From Chloroflexota bacterium (GTDB taxonomy: Bacteria > Chloroflexota > Chloroflexia > Chloroflexales > Herpetosiphonaceae): a stretch of 64,000 nt of DNA. Shown here one piece after another: positions 1-8,117 of the stretch; position 1 is the first letter of the stretch; the number at the start of each line of letters is the position of its first letter. The position numbers and the translations under genes were made by a program. The notes beneath the pieces are model-generated. The model was not told where the DNA came from. It saw only the letters and a program-made list of their open reading frames with translations, and searched no databases. Location: NCBI GenBank assembly GCA_020161265.1, contig JAIUOC010000002.1, forward strand, positions 496,001 through 560,000. Direction: 5' to 3'.

Positions 1-372
1 CAACGGCTCAGCGCAACAACCGTTTTGCCAAACAACACTGAATTTGCCAAACAGCCATTTGTGCTTGGGCGAATTGATGATGCGCAACTTGGCCAATATT
101 TGATCGACATTGAAGGTCAATTAGCAGCAGTTGCCCGCTTGGTAAACTTGCCTGAGGGAATTGCGCTGGTGGATTCGGTGGTGACCGCGCCAAGCTTTCG
201 GAGGCGCGGCCTCGCACGTCAGTTGATGCAACACTTATTAAATGATGCGGTAGCCAAGAATTGCCAACACAGCGTTTTGGTGGCAAGTGCCCTTGGCGCA
301 CCGCTGTATCGTCAACTTGGTTACCGCGATCGGGCTGAAGTGTTGATTTTTGGGCGAGAGCAAACCAGCTAA
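1..372 (+). CDS. GNAT-family N-acetyltransferase, 5'-truncated by window edge
   Basis: The reading frame is open from base 1 with no convincing start (only a TTG at 25 without a ribosome site), so this is the C-terminal part of a longer gene. It carries the acetyl-CoA-binding signature of the GNAT fold: a hydrophobic strand (VDSVVTAP) followed by the pyrophosphate loop RRRGLARQLM, and a C-terminal ALGAPLYRQLGYR segment typical of the last strand and helix. GNAT enzymes move an acetyl group from acetyl-CoA to an amine; the substrate cannot be told from this fragment. It converges on the AAA ATPase gene with one base between the two stop codons. Confidence 0.8.
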   Translation, partial: QRLSATTVLPNNTEFAKQPFVLGRIDDAQLGQYLIDIEGQLAAVARLVNLPEGIALVDSVVTAPSFRRRGLARQLMQHLLNDAVAKNCQHSVLVASALGAPLYRQLGYRDRAEVLIFGREQTS

Positions 373-373
373 C

Positions 374-1624
374 CTATTCTTCGTCGTCTTCAGTTTCCTC
401 TTCGGCTGCTTCGGGGTCTTCAGTCACCATTTGTTCGCGCAAGAATGTGGCTTGCTCCAAAATCACGGTATCCATATCAGTTTGGTCTTTGATATCGATC
501 CAGCGCATCAAAGCTGAAACAAACAATTCTTTCAAGTAGGCAAATGAGAAGTCTTCGGTTACTTCGGCGGCCTGCTGAATGCCAGCTTCAGTTAATTGCG
601 TTGAGCTATGCAGCGCCGTATTCCATTGTTCAATATAGGCCAAACGCTCGGCCAGTTCGGGCAAGCTAAAGTAATATTTGCGGTCAAAACGGCTGGGCCG
701 GTTCATAATCGCAGGGTCAATATTCTCAGGGTGGTTGGTAGTCGCCAGCAACACAACCCCTTGATTTGCGTTGAAACCATCAACTTCATTCAAAAAGAAG
801 GCTCGGTTGGTATCGTTGATCAACGAATCTAAATCTTCCAGCACCACGATACAGGGAGCGCTGCGGCGTGCCCGATCAAACACCGCCCGAATATTGGCGT
901 TATTGGTCGAATATTGAGCATCGAAGCTTTTGACATACAAACATGGGTAATCTAAGGCATTCAGCAAACCTTTGATCATGTGGGTTTTGCCATTGCCAGG
1001 CGGGCCAACCAGAATAATCCCGCGTTTCCAGGCAATATTATAGTGTTCGTAGGTGGCTTTGCTTTCAAAAAAGCGCTGCAAATCGCGAAAAATATCCTGT
1101 TTAAGCGTCCCAGGCAAAATCAAATTATCAAGCGAGGCATTTTGAATCGCATAGTATAATTCTTGGCTTTTCTCCCAACTGCCTTCATCGAACACCATAA
1201 TTTCATCGCGAATTTGGGTGTTCCAATCGCAGACTGCGCTGAAAAATGCTTCGATAGCTGTTTGTGAAGCCCCAATCAACCATTGCATACTATAGGAGCT
1301 ACCATAGGCCATCCACGAAAGCAGCAATAAATCAAAGCTCTGGTCTTGCCAAGTGATCGTTTGCCAAGCATTTTCGAGCGAACGAGCAATCTCACCACCT
1401 TCCTCGCCCCGTAGCCATGAATAGTTAATTTGCGGATAGGGCTGTTGATGAACCTGGACCTGACACAAGCCAGCTTGAGCATAGCTGCGCACATCAAAAT
1501 CGCAATCTCCGGTTTGGAGAATGCCTTGTTCAGGGTAATGCGCGGCTAATTGCTGGCTCACCATATAGGTAAACGATTGGCTGGGCAATTGCAAGGCATC
1601 ATGTAAATATGTTTCTTTGTTCAA
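374..1624 (-). CDS. AAA-type ATPase with acidic C-terminal tail
   Basis: 416-residue cytoplasmic ATPase. The first ~195 residues have no recognisable domain. The AAA module follows: Walker A GPPGNGKT (207-214), Walker B IVVLEDLD (259-266), sensor-1 ATTN (294-297) and an arginine-finger-like NRPSRFDR stretch (308-315). The FDRKYYFSLP style resembles the BCS1/CDC48-like branch, which remodels or unfolds protein partners in ATP-driven rings. The last ~14 residues are almost all Glu/Asp. The start appears to be TTG at 1624: AGGAG lies 9 nt upstream, whereas the nearby ATG is out of frame and soon hits a stop. It is divergent from the MglA-like gene across a 144-bp gap. The client is unknown. Confidence 0.85.
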   Translation of the reverse strand: MNKETYLHDALQLPSQSFTYMVSQQLAAHYPEQGILQTGDCDFDVRSYAQAGLCQVQVHQQPYPQINYSWLRGEEGGEIARSLENAWQTITWQDQSFDLLLLSWMAYGSSYSMQWLIGASQTAIEAFFSAVCDWNTQIRDEIMVFDEGSWEKSQELYYAIQNASLDNLILPGTLKQDIFRDLQRFFESKATYEHYNIAWKRGIILVGPPGNGKTHMIKGLLNALDYPCLYVKSFDAQYSTNNANIRAVFDRARRSAPCIVVLEDLDSLINDTNRAFFLNEVDGFNANQGVVLLATTNHPENIDPAIMNRPSRFDRKYYFSLPELAERLAYIEQWNTALHSSTQLTEAGIQQAAEVTEDFSFAYLKELFVSALMRWIDIKDQTDMDTVILEQATFLREQMVTEDPEAAEEETEDDEE

Positions 1625-1768
1625 GGGAACATTCTCCTATAACGCAAAGTGCTCGTTTGATGGCTAGAGTATAAACAACCCCGATGACAATGGTTGTCAC
1701 AATGGCTAAATGTGTCAGTTTAATGCTGTACCTGATTTACAATAAGATCAACATTATTGGAGCAGTGT

Positions 1769-2398
1769 ATGGCTTTTTTCGATGCAATCAACCAAATTAT
1801 TCATTGCAATGTGCTGTATTGTGGCCCAGCAATGGGTGGTAAAACAACTTCGATTCGGCAGATTGCCCGTTATCATGCGCAACAGCAATTGCTTATTTCC
1901 CCTTTACAGCGTTATGCAACCGAAATGTTCCGTTTTATTGGTTGTAGTGTGCTTGGGCAACAGCAGCTTGGTGATTGGCAGCTATATCTACACTGTCTTG
2001 GGCAAGAAGGCGTAGCCATGGATACTAGTTTCATCAATGAGTGGATTAGTATTGCTGATGCCGTGGTTTTCGTAGTTGATTCACAGCGCAATAAATTACA
2101 GTCAAATATTATTGCCCTCAAAAACGTTGCCAAAATGCAGCAGCAAAATCAACGCATGTTCCGAAAATTACCGTTTGTCTTGCAATATAACAAACGCGAT
2201 ATGTCATACATCATTCCAATCGAAACGCTCCAACGCTTTCTTAACCCGCTGGATTGGGATTGGGTAGAAACGAATGCCTATCAAGGAGCAGCTGAACCAA
2301 TTGTAGCAGCCCTGAATATGTTAGAAACGCGACTTATAGCGTATTTAAAACAGGATGTGGTTCCGTCGCTAGCCCGATTTATCAAATTAACTGAATGA
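1769..2398 (+). CDS. MglA-like small Ras-superfamily GTPase
   Basis: 209-residue cytoplasmic GTPase. G1/P-loop is GPAMGGKTT (19-27), switch II has LGQE where MglA has PGQ, then VVFVVDSQ, and G4 is QYNKRD. The order and the FVLQYNKRDM context match bacterial MglA, the GTPase switch that sets polarity and drives gliding in Myxococcus and relatives; a gliding filament would have use for it. GGAG 6 nt before ATG 1769 decides the start over a TTG at 1757. The next gene begins within a few bases, so the two are probably one transcript. The Pro-to-Leu change in the G3 motif is a deviation from MglA. Sure of GTPase, less so of a motility role. Confidence 0.85.
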   Translation: MAFFDAINQIIHCNVLYCGPAMGGKTTSIRQIARYHAQQQLLISPLQRYATEMFRFIGCSVLGQQQLGDWQLYLHCLGQEGVAMDTSFINEWISIADAVVFVVDSQRNKLQSNIIALKNVAKMQQQNQRMFRKLPFVLQYNKRDMSYIIPIETLQRFLNPLDWDWVETNAYQGAAEPIVAALNMLETRLIAYLKQDVVPSLARFIKLTE

Positions 2399-2406
2399 GG
2401 TTTAGA

Positions 2407-3006
2407 ATGTTAAGCCAGCATATCGAGGCTGATTTGCGCGAAGATGCTTGGCATTTTGGCTTTTATCTTGGCAATAGCACACTGTTAGCCTTTTACCACG
2501 ATGCCGATATTTTCGATGAAGATTATGCTGAATTTTTGCTGGCGAATCGTCACGTTTTTGCCGCTAGCTTTGCCGTTTTCAGCAACAATTGCTTAACCCC
2601 ACATGGTTCAGGCCAATCGGCTTTAAATCGGGCGGCAACTTGGGTGGCTCAAAGCATGCTCCCAACGATTGCCTGTGCTCATCCAATCGAGCTATGGGAA
2701 TTAGCCCCAGCCAGCCAAGATCGTACATTTAACGCTGCCTTCCAGCATTTCGGTGAGGCACTGGCCTTGGGTACACTTCCCACTCAAATCATCCAAAATC
2801 ATGATTATTTTCCACACGTATTCAATGGTGGCAGCTTTTTAGAGCAGGTGATCATGGTTTTCGTCAATAATTTACTCGTTGATGCTGATGGGCTAGTGAT
2901 GAATGAACAAGCCGCCTTGGAACGAGCAACATGGTGTTTGCTACGCTGGATCGATCGTAGCGTTGTGCTCGATCCACCGATCGCGCCATGGGAAATTAAT
3001 TGCTAA
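2407..3006 (+). CDS. Conserved-looking protein coupled to the MglA-like GTPase, function unknown
   Basis: About 199 residues, no signal peptide or membrane helix, no domain I recognise. Aromatic and acidic rich at the N-terminus (WHFGFYLGNSTLL, YHDADIFDEDY) with a helical C-terminal part ending near WCLLRWIDRSVVLDPP. ATG 2395 overlaps the GTPase stop (ATGA), but ATG 2407 has GAGG 6 nt upstream and is preferred. The tight linkage suggests a regulator, effector or scaffold for the GTPase (as MglB, RomR or Roadblock proteins are for MglA), but the sequence is not visibly Roadblock/LC7; this is inference from position only. Confidence 0.7.
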   Translation: MLSQHIEADLREDAWHFGFYLGNSTLLAFYHDADIFDEDYAEFLLANRHVFAASFAVFSNNCLTPHGSGQSALNRAATWVAQSMLPTIACAHPIELWELAPASQDRTFNAAFQHFGEALALGTLPTQIIQNHDYFPHVFNGGSFLEQVIMVFVNNLLVDADGLVMNEQAALERATWCLLRWIDRSVVLDPPIAPWEINC

Positions 3007-3104
3007 ATCGCTGGAAGATTAGGCAATAATCGCCGAGCATCAGGCAACGCCATTAAAGGAAAATTGACTATACTGGCAATGATTGGTTTAGCTATGAGGT
3101 TAGT

Positions 3105-3509
3105 ATGGAGATTAAACGTAGTGGTTCGCAGCCTTCGGAAGTTGGCTCGGCAGCCTATTTTAGCGGCACAGTTCGCATCGATCCACTCTTTCAAGCGCCA
3201 GAACCAGCACGAGTGCGCGGCGCAAGTGTCACATTCGAGCCAGGCGCACGCACCGCCTGGCATACCCACCCACTGGGTCAGACCTTGATTGTCACGGCGG
3301 GGTGTGGCTTGGCTCAACGGTGGGATGGCCCAATCGAGATCATTCGGCCAGGCGATGTGATTTGGTTTGCCCCAGGCGAAAAACATTGGCATGGCGCTGG
3401 CCTCACCACGGCCATGACCCATATCGCGATTCAAGAGCAACTAAATGGTGCAGTCGTTGAATGGCTGGAGCATGTTAGCGACGAGCAATATCAGGCTGAA
3501 CTTGGCTAA
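3105..3509 (+). CDS. Cupin-domain protein
   Basis: 134-residue single-domain cupin. Cupin motif 1 reads [16 protein letters not shown] (metal-ligand His-x-His then Gln) and motif 2 reads [17 protein letters not shown] with the second conserved His. Such small cupins bind a divalent metal and are often found with oxidoreductases, or as enzymes such as dioxygenases or isomerases. GAGG 5 nt before the ATG supports the start. It converges with the AraC regulator, the two stop codons overlapping by four bases. Substrate unknown. Confidence 0.85.
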   Translation: MEIKRSGSQPSEVGSAAYFSGTVRIDPLFQAPEPARVRGASVTFEPGARTAWHTHPLGQTLIVTAGCGLAQRWDGPIEIIRPGDVIWFAPGEKHWHGAGLTTAMTHIAIQEQLNGAVVEWLEHVSDEQYQAELG

Positions 3510-4444
3510 GCACTTGAACGCCGCAAACGAGCCAAATCCTCGGTTGGCGAGCAACCAAAGTAGCGCCGATATTCGCGGCTAAATTGTGAGAGGCTGGCAT
3601 AGCCAACTTGCTGGCTAATTGCCCCAATCTCCAATGCTGTCGCGACCAATAAACGCCGCGCTTCGTGCAAACGCAAAGTTTTTTGAAACTGAATTGGACT
3701 AAGCGCGGTAACCGCCTTGAAGTGTAGATGAAAAGCCGAAACACTCATATTCGCCAGCGTAGCAAGCTCCTCAACCCGCAAAGGTTGGGCAAAATGGCGG
3801 CGCAACCAGCTAATCGCCTGCGCTACCGGGGTAACTCGCGAAGTGGTTTGGCCAATTTGAGCCAGCCGACCACCAAATGGGCTACACAACAAGCGAATAA
3901 TCATTTCGTCGATCACCAACGGAGCCAGCAATTCGACCTCATCAGGCTGACTGAGCAAATCAAGCAAGCGGCTCGCAGCTTGTACCAACTGACGATTGGT
4001 GCGTTCAATCGAAATTGCTCGCAGTTGCGTTGGCGCAGGAATACCCTGCGGATAGACTTTAAGCGCCAATTCGGCCACGCGCTGCGGATCAAACTCCAGC
4101 TTGAAGCACAAATATGGCTCGGCAGCACTGGCTTGGGTAATTTGGGCGGCAACTGGCAAATCGACAGCCACAATCAACACATGTTCAGCATCATAATTGT
4201 AGGTCTGATCGCCCAAAACCAACTGTTTAGATCCTTGGGCCACAAGGCAAATGCTGGGCTGATAGAGCGCAGGGATCGAACGTTGATGCGGTTTCGATTC
4301 ACGGATGGCATAGATTCGAGGAAAAGCCAAATCAAACCGCCCATCATGTGGGGCATACTGAGCCAATAATTGAGCCAAATAACGGCGTTCTGGCCCTAAC
4401 AAGGGTTCAGTTTCAGGGGCGGGAGCAAGCTCCAACAGCGTCAT
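3506..4444 (-). CDS. AraC-family transcriptional regulator
   Basis: 312 residues in two parts: an N-terminal cupin-like sensor of the AraC_N type ([30 protein letters not shown]) and a C-terminal pair of helix-turn-helix motifs ([20 protein letters not shown], then [20 protein letters not shown], ending with the family [10 protein letters not shown] block). It should bind DNA and respond to a small ligand. ATG 4444 with GAGGAT upstream is preferred over a start ten codons earlier. It converges on the cupin gene, but that gene is read from its own upstream region, so control of it is not shown. AraC_N regulators often control a nearby oxidoreductase; none is adjacent here. Confidence 0.9.
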   Translation of the reverse strand: MTLLELAPAPETEPLLGPERRYLAQLLAQYAPHDGRFDLAFPRIYAIRESKPHQRSIPALYQPSICLVAQGSKQLVLGDQTYNYDAEHVLIVAVDLPVAAQITQASAAEPYLCFKLEFDPQRVAELALKVYPQGIPAPTQLRAISIERTNRQLVQAASRLLDLLSQPDEVELLAPLVIDEMIIRLLCSPFGGRLAQIGQTTSRVTPVAQAISWLRRHFAQPLRVEELATLANMSVSAFHLHFKAVTALSPIQFQKTLRLHEARRLLVATALEIGAISQQVGYASLSQFSREYRRYFGCSPTEDLARLRRSSA

Positions 4445-4567
4445 GGTAGGTATCCTCGTCGCAATAAGCTGCAACTACTATACCAAAAAGCGCTGCTTGT
4501 TGGATCGAAGAAATCAAACAATCGCGCTGGTCAGCGAGTTTAGCCAACCAGCGCGAAAATCGACATT

Positions 4568-4990
4568 TTACTCTAGGCGTAAATTACCATCACGATTGGC
4601 AATATCGTTGGCCTTAGCAGCCTGATCGGCGGTGTAATTCAGGGGTTGCGAGGGAACCCATTGCCCATCAATTTTTTGGCAAACTGCATTTAAGGTAACG
4701 CTAACTTGCCGGCTGGTACGTTGATACGAGCCTGCTGGCACGAATGGCCCCAAATTATCTGAGACATTATGGTTCGCTGGATTATCGGTGAACAAGGTTA
4801 AAACCCCATCCATATTGGCCAAATCGGTGATTGAGCCAGCTTGGTTAGCCGAATAGCTCAACGGTGGCGATTGCACCCAGCTGCCATCATTTTTTTGACA
4901 AAGCGCGGTAAGCGTTACATTAATGTTTTGGCTAGTACGTTGGTAGGAACCCGCTGGAACATATTCTTTCGCTTGTTCTTGCACTGACAT
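4568..4990 (-). CDS. Cyanovirin-N homology (CVNH) domain protein
   Basis: 140-residue protein made of two tandem halves with the same layout: PAGSYQRTSQNINVTLTALC (12-31) to DLANMDGVLTLF, and PAGSYQRTSRQVSVTLNAVC (85-104) to DIANRDGNLRLE. The SYQRTS, LCQK..DGSW and I-AN-DG-L signatures are those of the cyanovirin-N fold, whose members bind mannose-type glycans. Cyanovirin-N has two disulfides (one per half); here each half keeps only one Cys (31 and 104), the first Cys position being Thr/Ser, so those disulfides cannot form. No signal peptide is seen, so it is cytosolic or exported another way. AAGGAG 9 nt before ATG 4990 decides the start. It is divergent from the Cas6-like gene. Confidence 0.85.
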   Translation of the reverse strand: MSVQEQAKEYVPAGSYQRTSQNINVTLTALCQKNDGSWVQSPPLSYSANQAGSITDLANMDGVLTLFTDNPANHNVSDNLGPFVPAGSYQRTSRQVSVTLNAVCQKIDGQWVPSQPLNYTADQAAKANDIANRDGNLRLE

Positions 4991-5119
4991 AGGTATTCGC
5001 TCCTTGTACCAAAAGCCGTTTGCCATAGCTTGCTTATCTATTGACTCCTGCTTGATCGGCTAGCCTTGAAGCCTCGCTAGCGAACCACACAAAGCAATCC
5101 TTGCAAGCCATTTGAAATG

Positions 5120-5155
5120 TATAGATATCTATAATTGAGCGCTCGTTAATTAAAC
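5120..5155. promoter_or_regulatory. Cluster of palindromes between the lectin and Cas6-like genes
   Basis: Three palindromic or nearly palindromic blocks lie side by side in the 293-bp divergent gap: TATAGATATCTATA (5120-5133, perfect), GAGCGCTC (5137-5144, perfect) and GTTAATTAAAC (5145-5155, near-perfect). No T-run follows, so they look more like protein-binding sites than terminators. The rest of the gap has no recognised feature. Assignment as operators is inference. Confidence 0.35.
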
Positions 5156-5283
5156 GTTGCTCGCGACCAAATCATGAATTATTTCACTCAACATACCTAA
5201 AAGATTACCGTAGACATCCATCAACACCACGTGTATGCTATGCTGGGTGTAAGTAGCAGTCAATGTATGTAGAGGAAGATTGC

Positions 5284-6219
5284 ATGGAACTTTTGCCAGA
5301 TTTGCCACTGGTTCATTTACGCTTCGCCTATCGCTTTATGGCTGAAACCCGCTTGCCACGTTGGAAGGGCGCACTTTTGCGCGGCGGCTGGGGTCGCGCA
5401 CTCAGCAAGGTTTTTTGCATCCCAACCTGTGAGAATGTGAGTGATTGCCAAGTTGCCTGCCCTTATCGCAACCTTTTTGCCCCTGAAGCACCACAAAATC
5501 AATTAGTTGGAGTTCGTGAAGCACCACGGCCATTTATTGTGCGCCCGCCACTTGATGAACAAACCCAGTTTAGCATTGGCGATCGATTAAGTTTCGATTT
5601 GATTTTGATTGGCTCAGCTGAACGCCATGTCATTCCGATTATTGCGGCCTTTGAGCATTTGGGTCGCTTAGGTTTAGGCGAAGATCGGGCGATGGCTGAG
5701 TTGAGCCAAGTTGATAGTTTTTCCAGCCAGCGCCAGCAATTCATTCCATTATTAAAGGATGGCCAGTGGTTTGGCATGGCGGCGCAGCTGCAACCACAAT
5801 TTTTTCTTGATCACGCTCAGCGTTTTGAGAGCCGCTGGCAATTACAATTTGTCACGCCAACCCGCCTCAAACAGCAAGGTCAGTTGGCACGGCAATTCGA
5901 TTTGCCGCTGATTGTGGGGGCTGCCCTGCGGCGGATACAACAAATGAATAGTTTATACGGCACAAAACCTTGGAATTGCGATCTTGATCGATTATTCAAC
6001 CAAGCACGGGCGGCACAATTTGAGGCCGCTCATACTCGTTGGGTTGAATGGGGTCGCACTTCGGCGGCAACTGGTCAAAATATGCAGTTTGGCGGAGTCG
6101 TTGGCACAATTGATTTTTCACGGATTACGCCCGAATTAACCGCCTTGTTGCTGATGGCCTCGGCGCTGCATATTGGCAAAGCTGCGGTTTTTGGCAATGG
6201 CTGGTTTCGGTTACGCTGA
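5284..6219 (+). CDS. Cas6-like CRISPR RNA endonuclease family protein (orphan)
   Basis: 311 residues. The C-terminus has the Cas6/RAMP pattern: GGVVGTIDFSRITPELTALL, then ALHIGKAAVFGNGWFRL, i.e. a conserved helix followed by the Gly-rich loop that contacts crRNA. The N-terminal half has RWKGALLRGGWGRAL and four cysteines (45, 49, 55, 59) before PYRNLF, a layout common in the Cas6 C-terminal-domain family PF10040 and possibly metal-binding. Cas6 enzymes cut pre-crRNA at the repeat stem. No repeat array, Cas1/Cas2 or effector gene is near, so it acts in trans on an array elsewhere or has another RNA target. AGAGGA 7 nt before ATG 5284 sets the start. Confidence 0.75.
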   Translation: MELLPDLPLVHLRFAYRFMAETRLPRWKGALLRGGWGRALSKVFCIPTCENVSDCQVACPYRNLFAPEAPQNQLVGVREAPRPFIVRPPLDEQTQFSIGDRLSFDLILIGSAERHVIPIIAAFEHLGRLGLGEDRAMAELSQVDSFSSQRQQFIPLLKDGQWFGMAAQLQPQFFLDHAQRFESRWQLQFVTPTRLKQQGQLARQFDLPLIVGAALRRIQQMNSLYGTKPWNCDLDRLFNQARAAQFEAAHTRWVEWGRTSAATGQNMQFGGVVGTIDFSRITPELTALLLMASALHIGKAAVFGNGWFRLR

Positions 6220-6225
6220 GGAAGC

Positions 6226-6340
6226 AGGGTCAGGGTTTAGAGGCCAAGGGTCAAAATACTGAAGAATAAAGATAGAAGTCAAAAATCAAAAAATATAAGG
6301 GCCAAGGATTTTAACCCAGAGGCTCTAGGCTATCGGCATA
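6226..6340. repeat. Degenerate 7-nt-period array after the Cas6-like gene
   Basis: Reads as consecutive degenerate heptamers: GGGTCAG GGTTTAG, AGGCCAA GGGTCAA, AAGATAG AAGTCAA AAATCAA. It continues as AAGGGCCAAGG and then a GGCTCTAGGCTATCGG block similar to those at 9769 and 51219. No coding sequence. It fills most of the 243-bp gap before the next stop codon. See the findings on heptamer arrays. Confidence 0.6.
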
Positions 6341-6462
6341 ATTTTGGATATTACTACATAACCAACGCTAGCCAAAAGCCCATAACCTAACGATGCTTCA
6401 TGTCCTAAGCGGGTCACAAAAGTTCAGGCCCATACTTGCCGATCGCAATCTAATAACTCGCG

Positions 6463-7800
6463 CTAACGGTGCTCTTCACTGCAATAATCGTCACGTCGGC
6501 TGATAATTTGCGCCAATTGGGACAATAACTGCCCAGCGTAAATTGGGCGCTCGCTTTCGTGATAATAGCGATGATACAAATGTGGTTCAAGTTCATTCAG
6601 GGTTTGCATTGCCCTTTCTTCACAAGCAATTTTGCTAGCGTTGATTAGGCCATAATTCATAGCAGCAGCGGCAATTTCCATCTGCCCAGCTTCAAGCAAA
6701 CGAATCACGACGGCGATTGACCCATGCATTTGCGGTTGATCGCTGGCTTGGATAAAACCCGCTCGCACGAGTTGGCGCAAGAGCCGATTGAGCATGGGCT
6801 GACTGAATCCAGTTGCCAAGTTTAGGGCATTCAATGGAATCGGCAGATTTGGCGCACAACAGGCCAACAAACTTAGCAAACGTCGCAGTTTAAGCAAATC
6901 GCCGCCAGTCTTGGCTTTAACCAACAAATCATAGTTAATCCGCACGGTAGCTGCGATGCTCGCTTGATGATTGATCGTCGAAGGCTGTTCGGTTTCAGCT
7001 AAATCTTGGGCATTCAGTTCTCGTTCATCGAGCAAGGCCTGACGGAACCGCTCAAGATACTGACTGGGTGCAAGGGTTGGCTTAATTTTACCCAAGGTGT
7101 GGCCAACCAGAGAAAGCGCCAAGGGCACATAACCAATAGCCTCAGCCAATTGGGTTGCCTCAGTTGGCTTCAGCCGTGGAGTCAAACGCTGGAGTAAATC
7201 ACAACTTTCGCTTGGCTCCAACACATCAAGGGTTAATTGGCGAAGCTTGTTCGCCGACCATGTGCGGTTGCGACTCGTCACCAAAATTCGACAGCCACTC
7301 CCAGACGCAGGCCGATACAGTTCAAGCAATGCCTCGTTTTCACAGTTATCGAAGATTAATAAACGTGGGATGGGGCGATTAAAAAAAGCCTGAACCTCGA
7401 CCAAGCTGAACGTCCGTGTGGGGTAAATTTTGCGCCAAATTGTATCGATACTGGGCAACACCATATATTGAGCTGAATTGGTATCATCGGCGTTAATCCA
7501 AAAAACGCCGCCTGCAAAGTAATACCCATAGCGATAGGCAAATTCAAGGGCTAGGCTGGTCTTACCAATCCCACCCGTTCCAGTAATCACCACGACAGGA
7601 GTACTTGCGGTTGCATCGGTGCTTGCCATCGCCTGAGCCAACTGTTGCAAATAACGTTTACGCCCAATGAACCTAGGATCTGGATGCAAAGGCAACCACG
7701 ATTCAGGCGCAGGTTGCTGGCGCTTGGGAATCCGCTTGAGTGGCAATTTGGCTAATTGAGTATGTGCTTGTTGCAAAATTTCAATCTCTGGCAGGTTCAT
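6463..7800 (-). CDS. NB-ARC / STAND-class NTPase, short form
   Basis: 445 residues. A short basic, proline-containing N-terminus leads to FIGRKRYLQQLA and the NB-ARC core: P-loop GTGGIGKT (74-81), Walker B RLLIFDNCEN, sensor-like GCRILVTSRNR and the GYVPLALSLVG (GxPLAL) motif, then a winged-helix-like region. STAND proteins are ATP-driven switches in signalling and phage defence, usually with an N-terminal effector and C-terminal repeats. Here there is no effector domain and only a short helical C-terminus (possibly one or two TPR-like units), so it is either a minimal STAND regulator or a truncated one. GAGGAAG 6 nt before ATG 7800 supports the start. It stands alone with no defence neighbours apart from the Cas6-like gene ~240 bp away. 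Confidence 0.8.
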   Translation of the reverse strand: MNLPEIEILQQAHTQLAKLPLKRIPKRQQPAPESWLPLHPDPRFIGRKRYLQQLAQAMASTDATASTPVVVITGTGGIGKTSLALEFAYRYGYYFAGGVFWINADDTNSAQYMVLPSIDTIWRKIYPTRTFSLVEVQAFFNRPIPRLLIFDNCENEALLELYRPASGSGCRILVTSRNRTWSANKLRQLTLDVLEPSESCDLLQRLTPRLKPTEATQLAEAIGYVPLALSLVGHTLGKIKPTLAPSQYLERFRQALLDERELNAQDLAETEQPSTINHQASIAATVRINYDLLVKAKTGGDLLKLRRLLSLLACCAPNLPIPLNALNLATGFSQPMLNRLLRQLVRAGFIQASDQPQMHGSIAVVIRLLEAGQMEIAAAAMNYGLINASKIACEERAMQTLNELEPHLYHRYYHESERPIYAGQLLSQLAQIISRRDDYCSEEHR

Positions 7801-7936
7801 AACAAGCTTCCTCATCAATTGACGCACCTATGATAACCGAAGAAGGCCTGAATAGGTCAGAACCACCTAGAACAGAGCCTCGGGTTTCGTGGTTTCAACT
7901 GCTGCTAGCTCTGCACTCCAACCCCGAACTACCAAT

Positions 7937-7965
7937 TTGACAAAAGATCTGAGGCTGTGTATACT
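7937..7965 (+). promoter_or_regulatory. Sigma-70-type promoter of tRNA-Lys
   Basis: TTGACA at 7937-7942 and TATACT at 7960-7965 with a 17-nt spacer, a near-perfect housekeeping promoter. Transcription would start about 7972, a few bases before the tRNA. Confidence 0.8.
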
Positions 7966-7979
7966 TATAGACGCTGTTT

Positions 7980-8054
7980 GGGCCGGTAGCTCAATGGTCG
8001 AGCATCTGACTCTTAATCAGCTGGTTGTGGGTTCGAGTCCCACCCGGCTCACCA
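7980..8054 (+). tRNA. tRNA-Lys (anticodon CUU), CCA encoded
   Basis: All arms fold: acceptor GGGCCGG/CCGGCTC with one G-U pair, D stem GCTC/GAGC, anticodon loop CTCTTAA giving CUU (reads AAG), T stem GTGGG/CCCAC with loop TTCGAGT, discriminator A and encoded CCA. The outermost anticodon-stem pair (27-43) is T-C, a mismatch; many tRNA-Lys have G-C there. Own promoter upstream and terminator downstream, so it is a single-gene transcript. Confidence 0.95.
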
Positions 8055-8059
8055 AACGC

Positions 8060-8096
8060 AAAAGGGACGTAGCAAATTTGCTACGTCCCTTTTTTA
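8060..8096. terminator. Bidirectional intrinsic terminator (tRNA-Lys / carboxypeptidase)
   Basis: Long perfect palindrome centred on GTAGCAAATTTGCTAC inside GGGACG...CGTCCC, flanked by an A-run on the left and six Ts on the right, so it can end transcription of the tRNA (+) and of the converging carboxypeptidase gene (-). Confidence 0.85.
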
Positions 8097-8117
8097 TGGG
8101 TTCCAAACAGCTAGTGT

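Noticed and set aside
3728-4369. 213-residue frame opposite the AraC gene
   Set aside because: Lies antisense to a clear AraC regulator; no ribosome site or domain.
6226-6340. Heptamer tract next to a Cas6-like gene as a decayed CRISPR array
   Set aside because: No repeat of 25-40 bp with constant length and no spacers; the unit is 7 nt.
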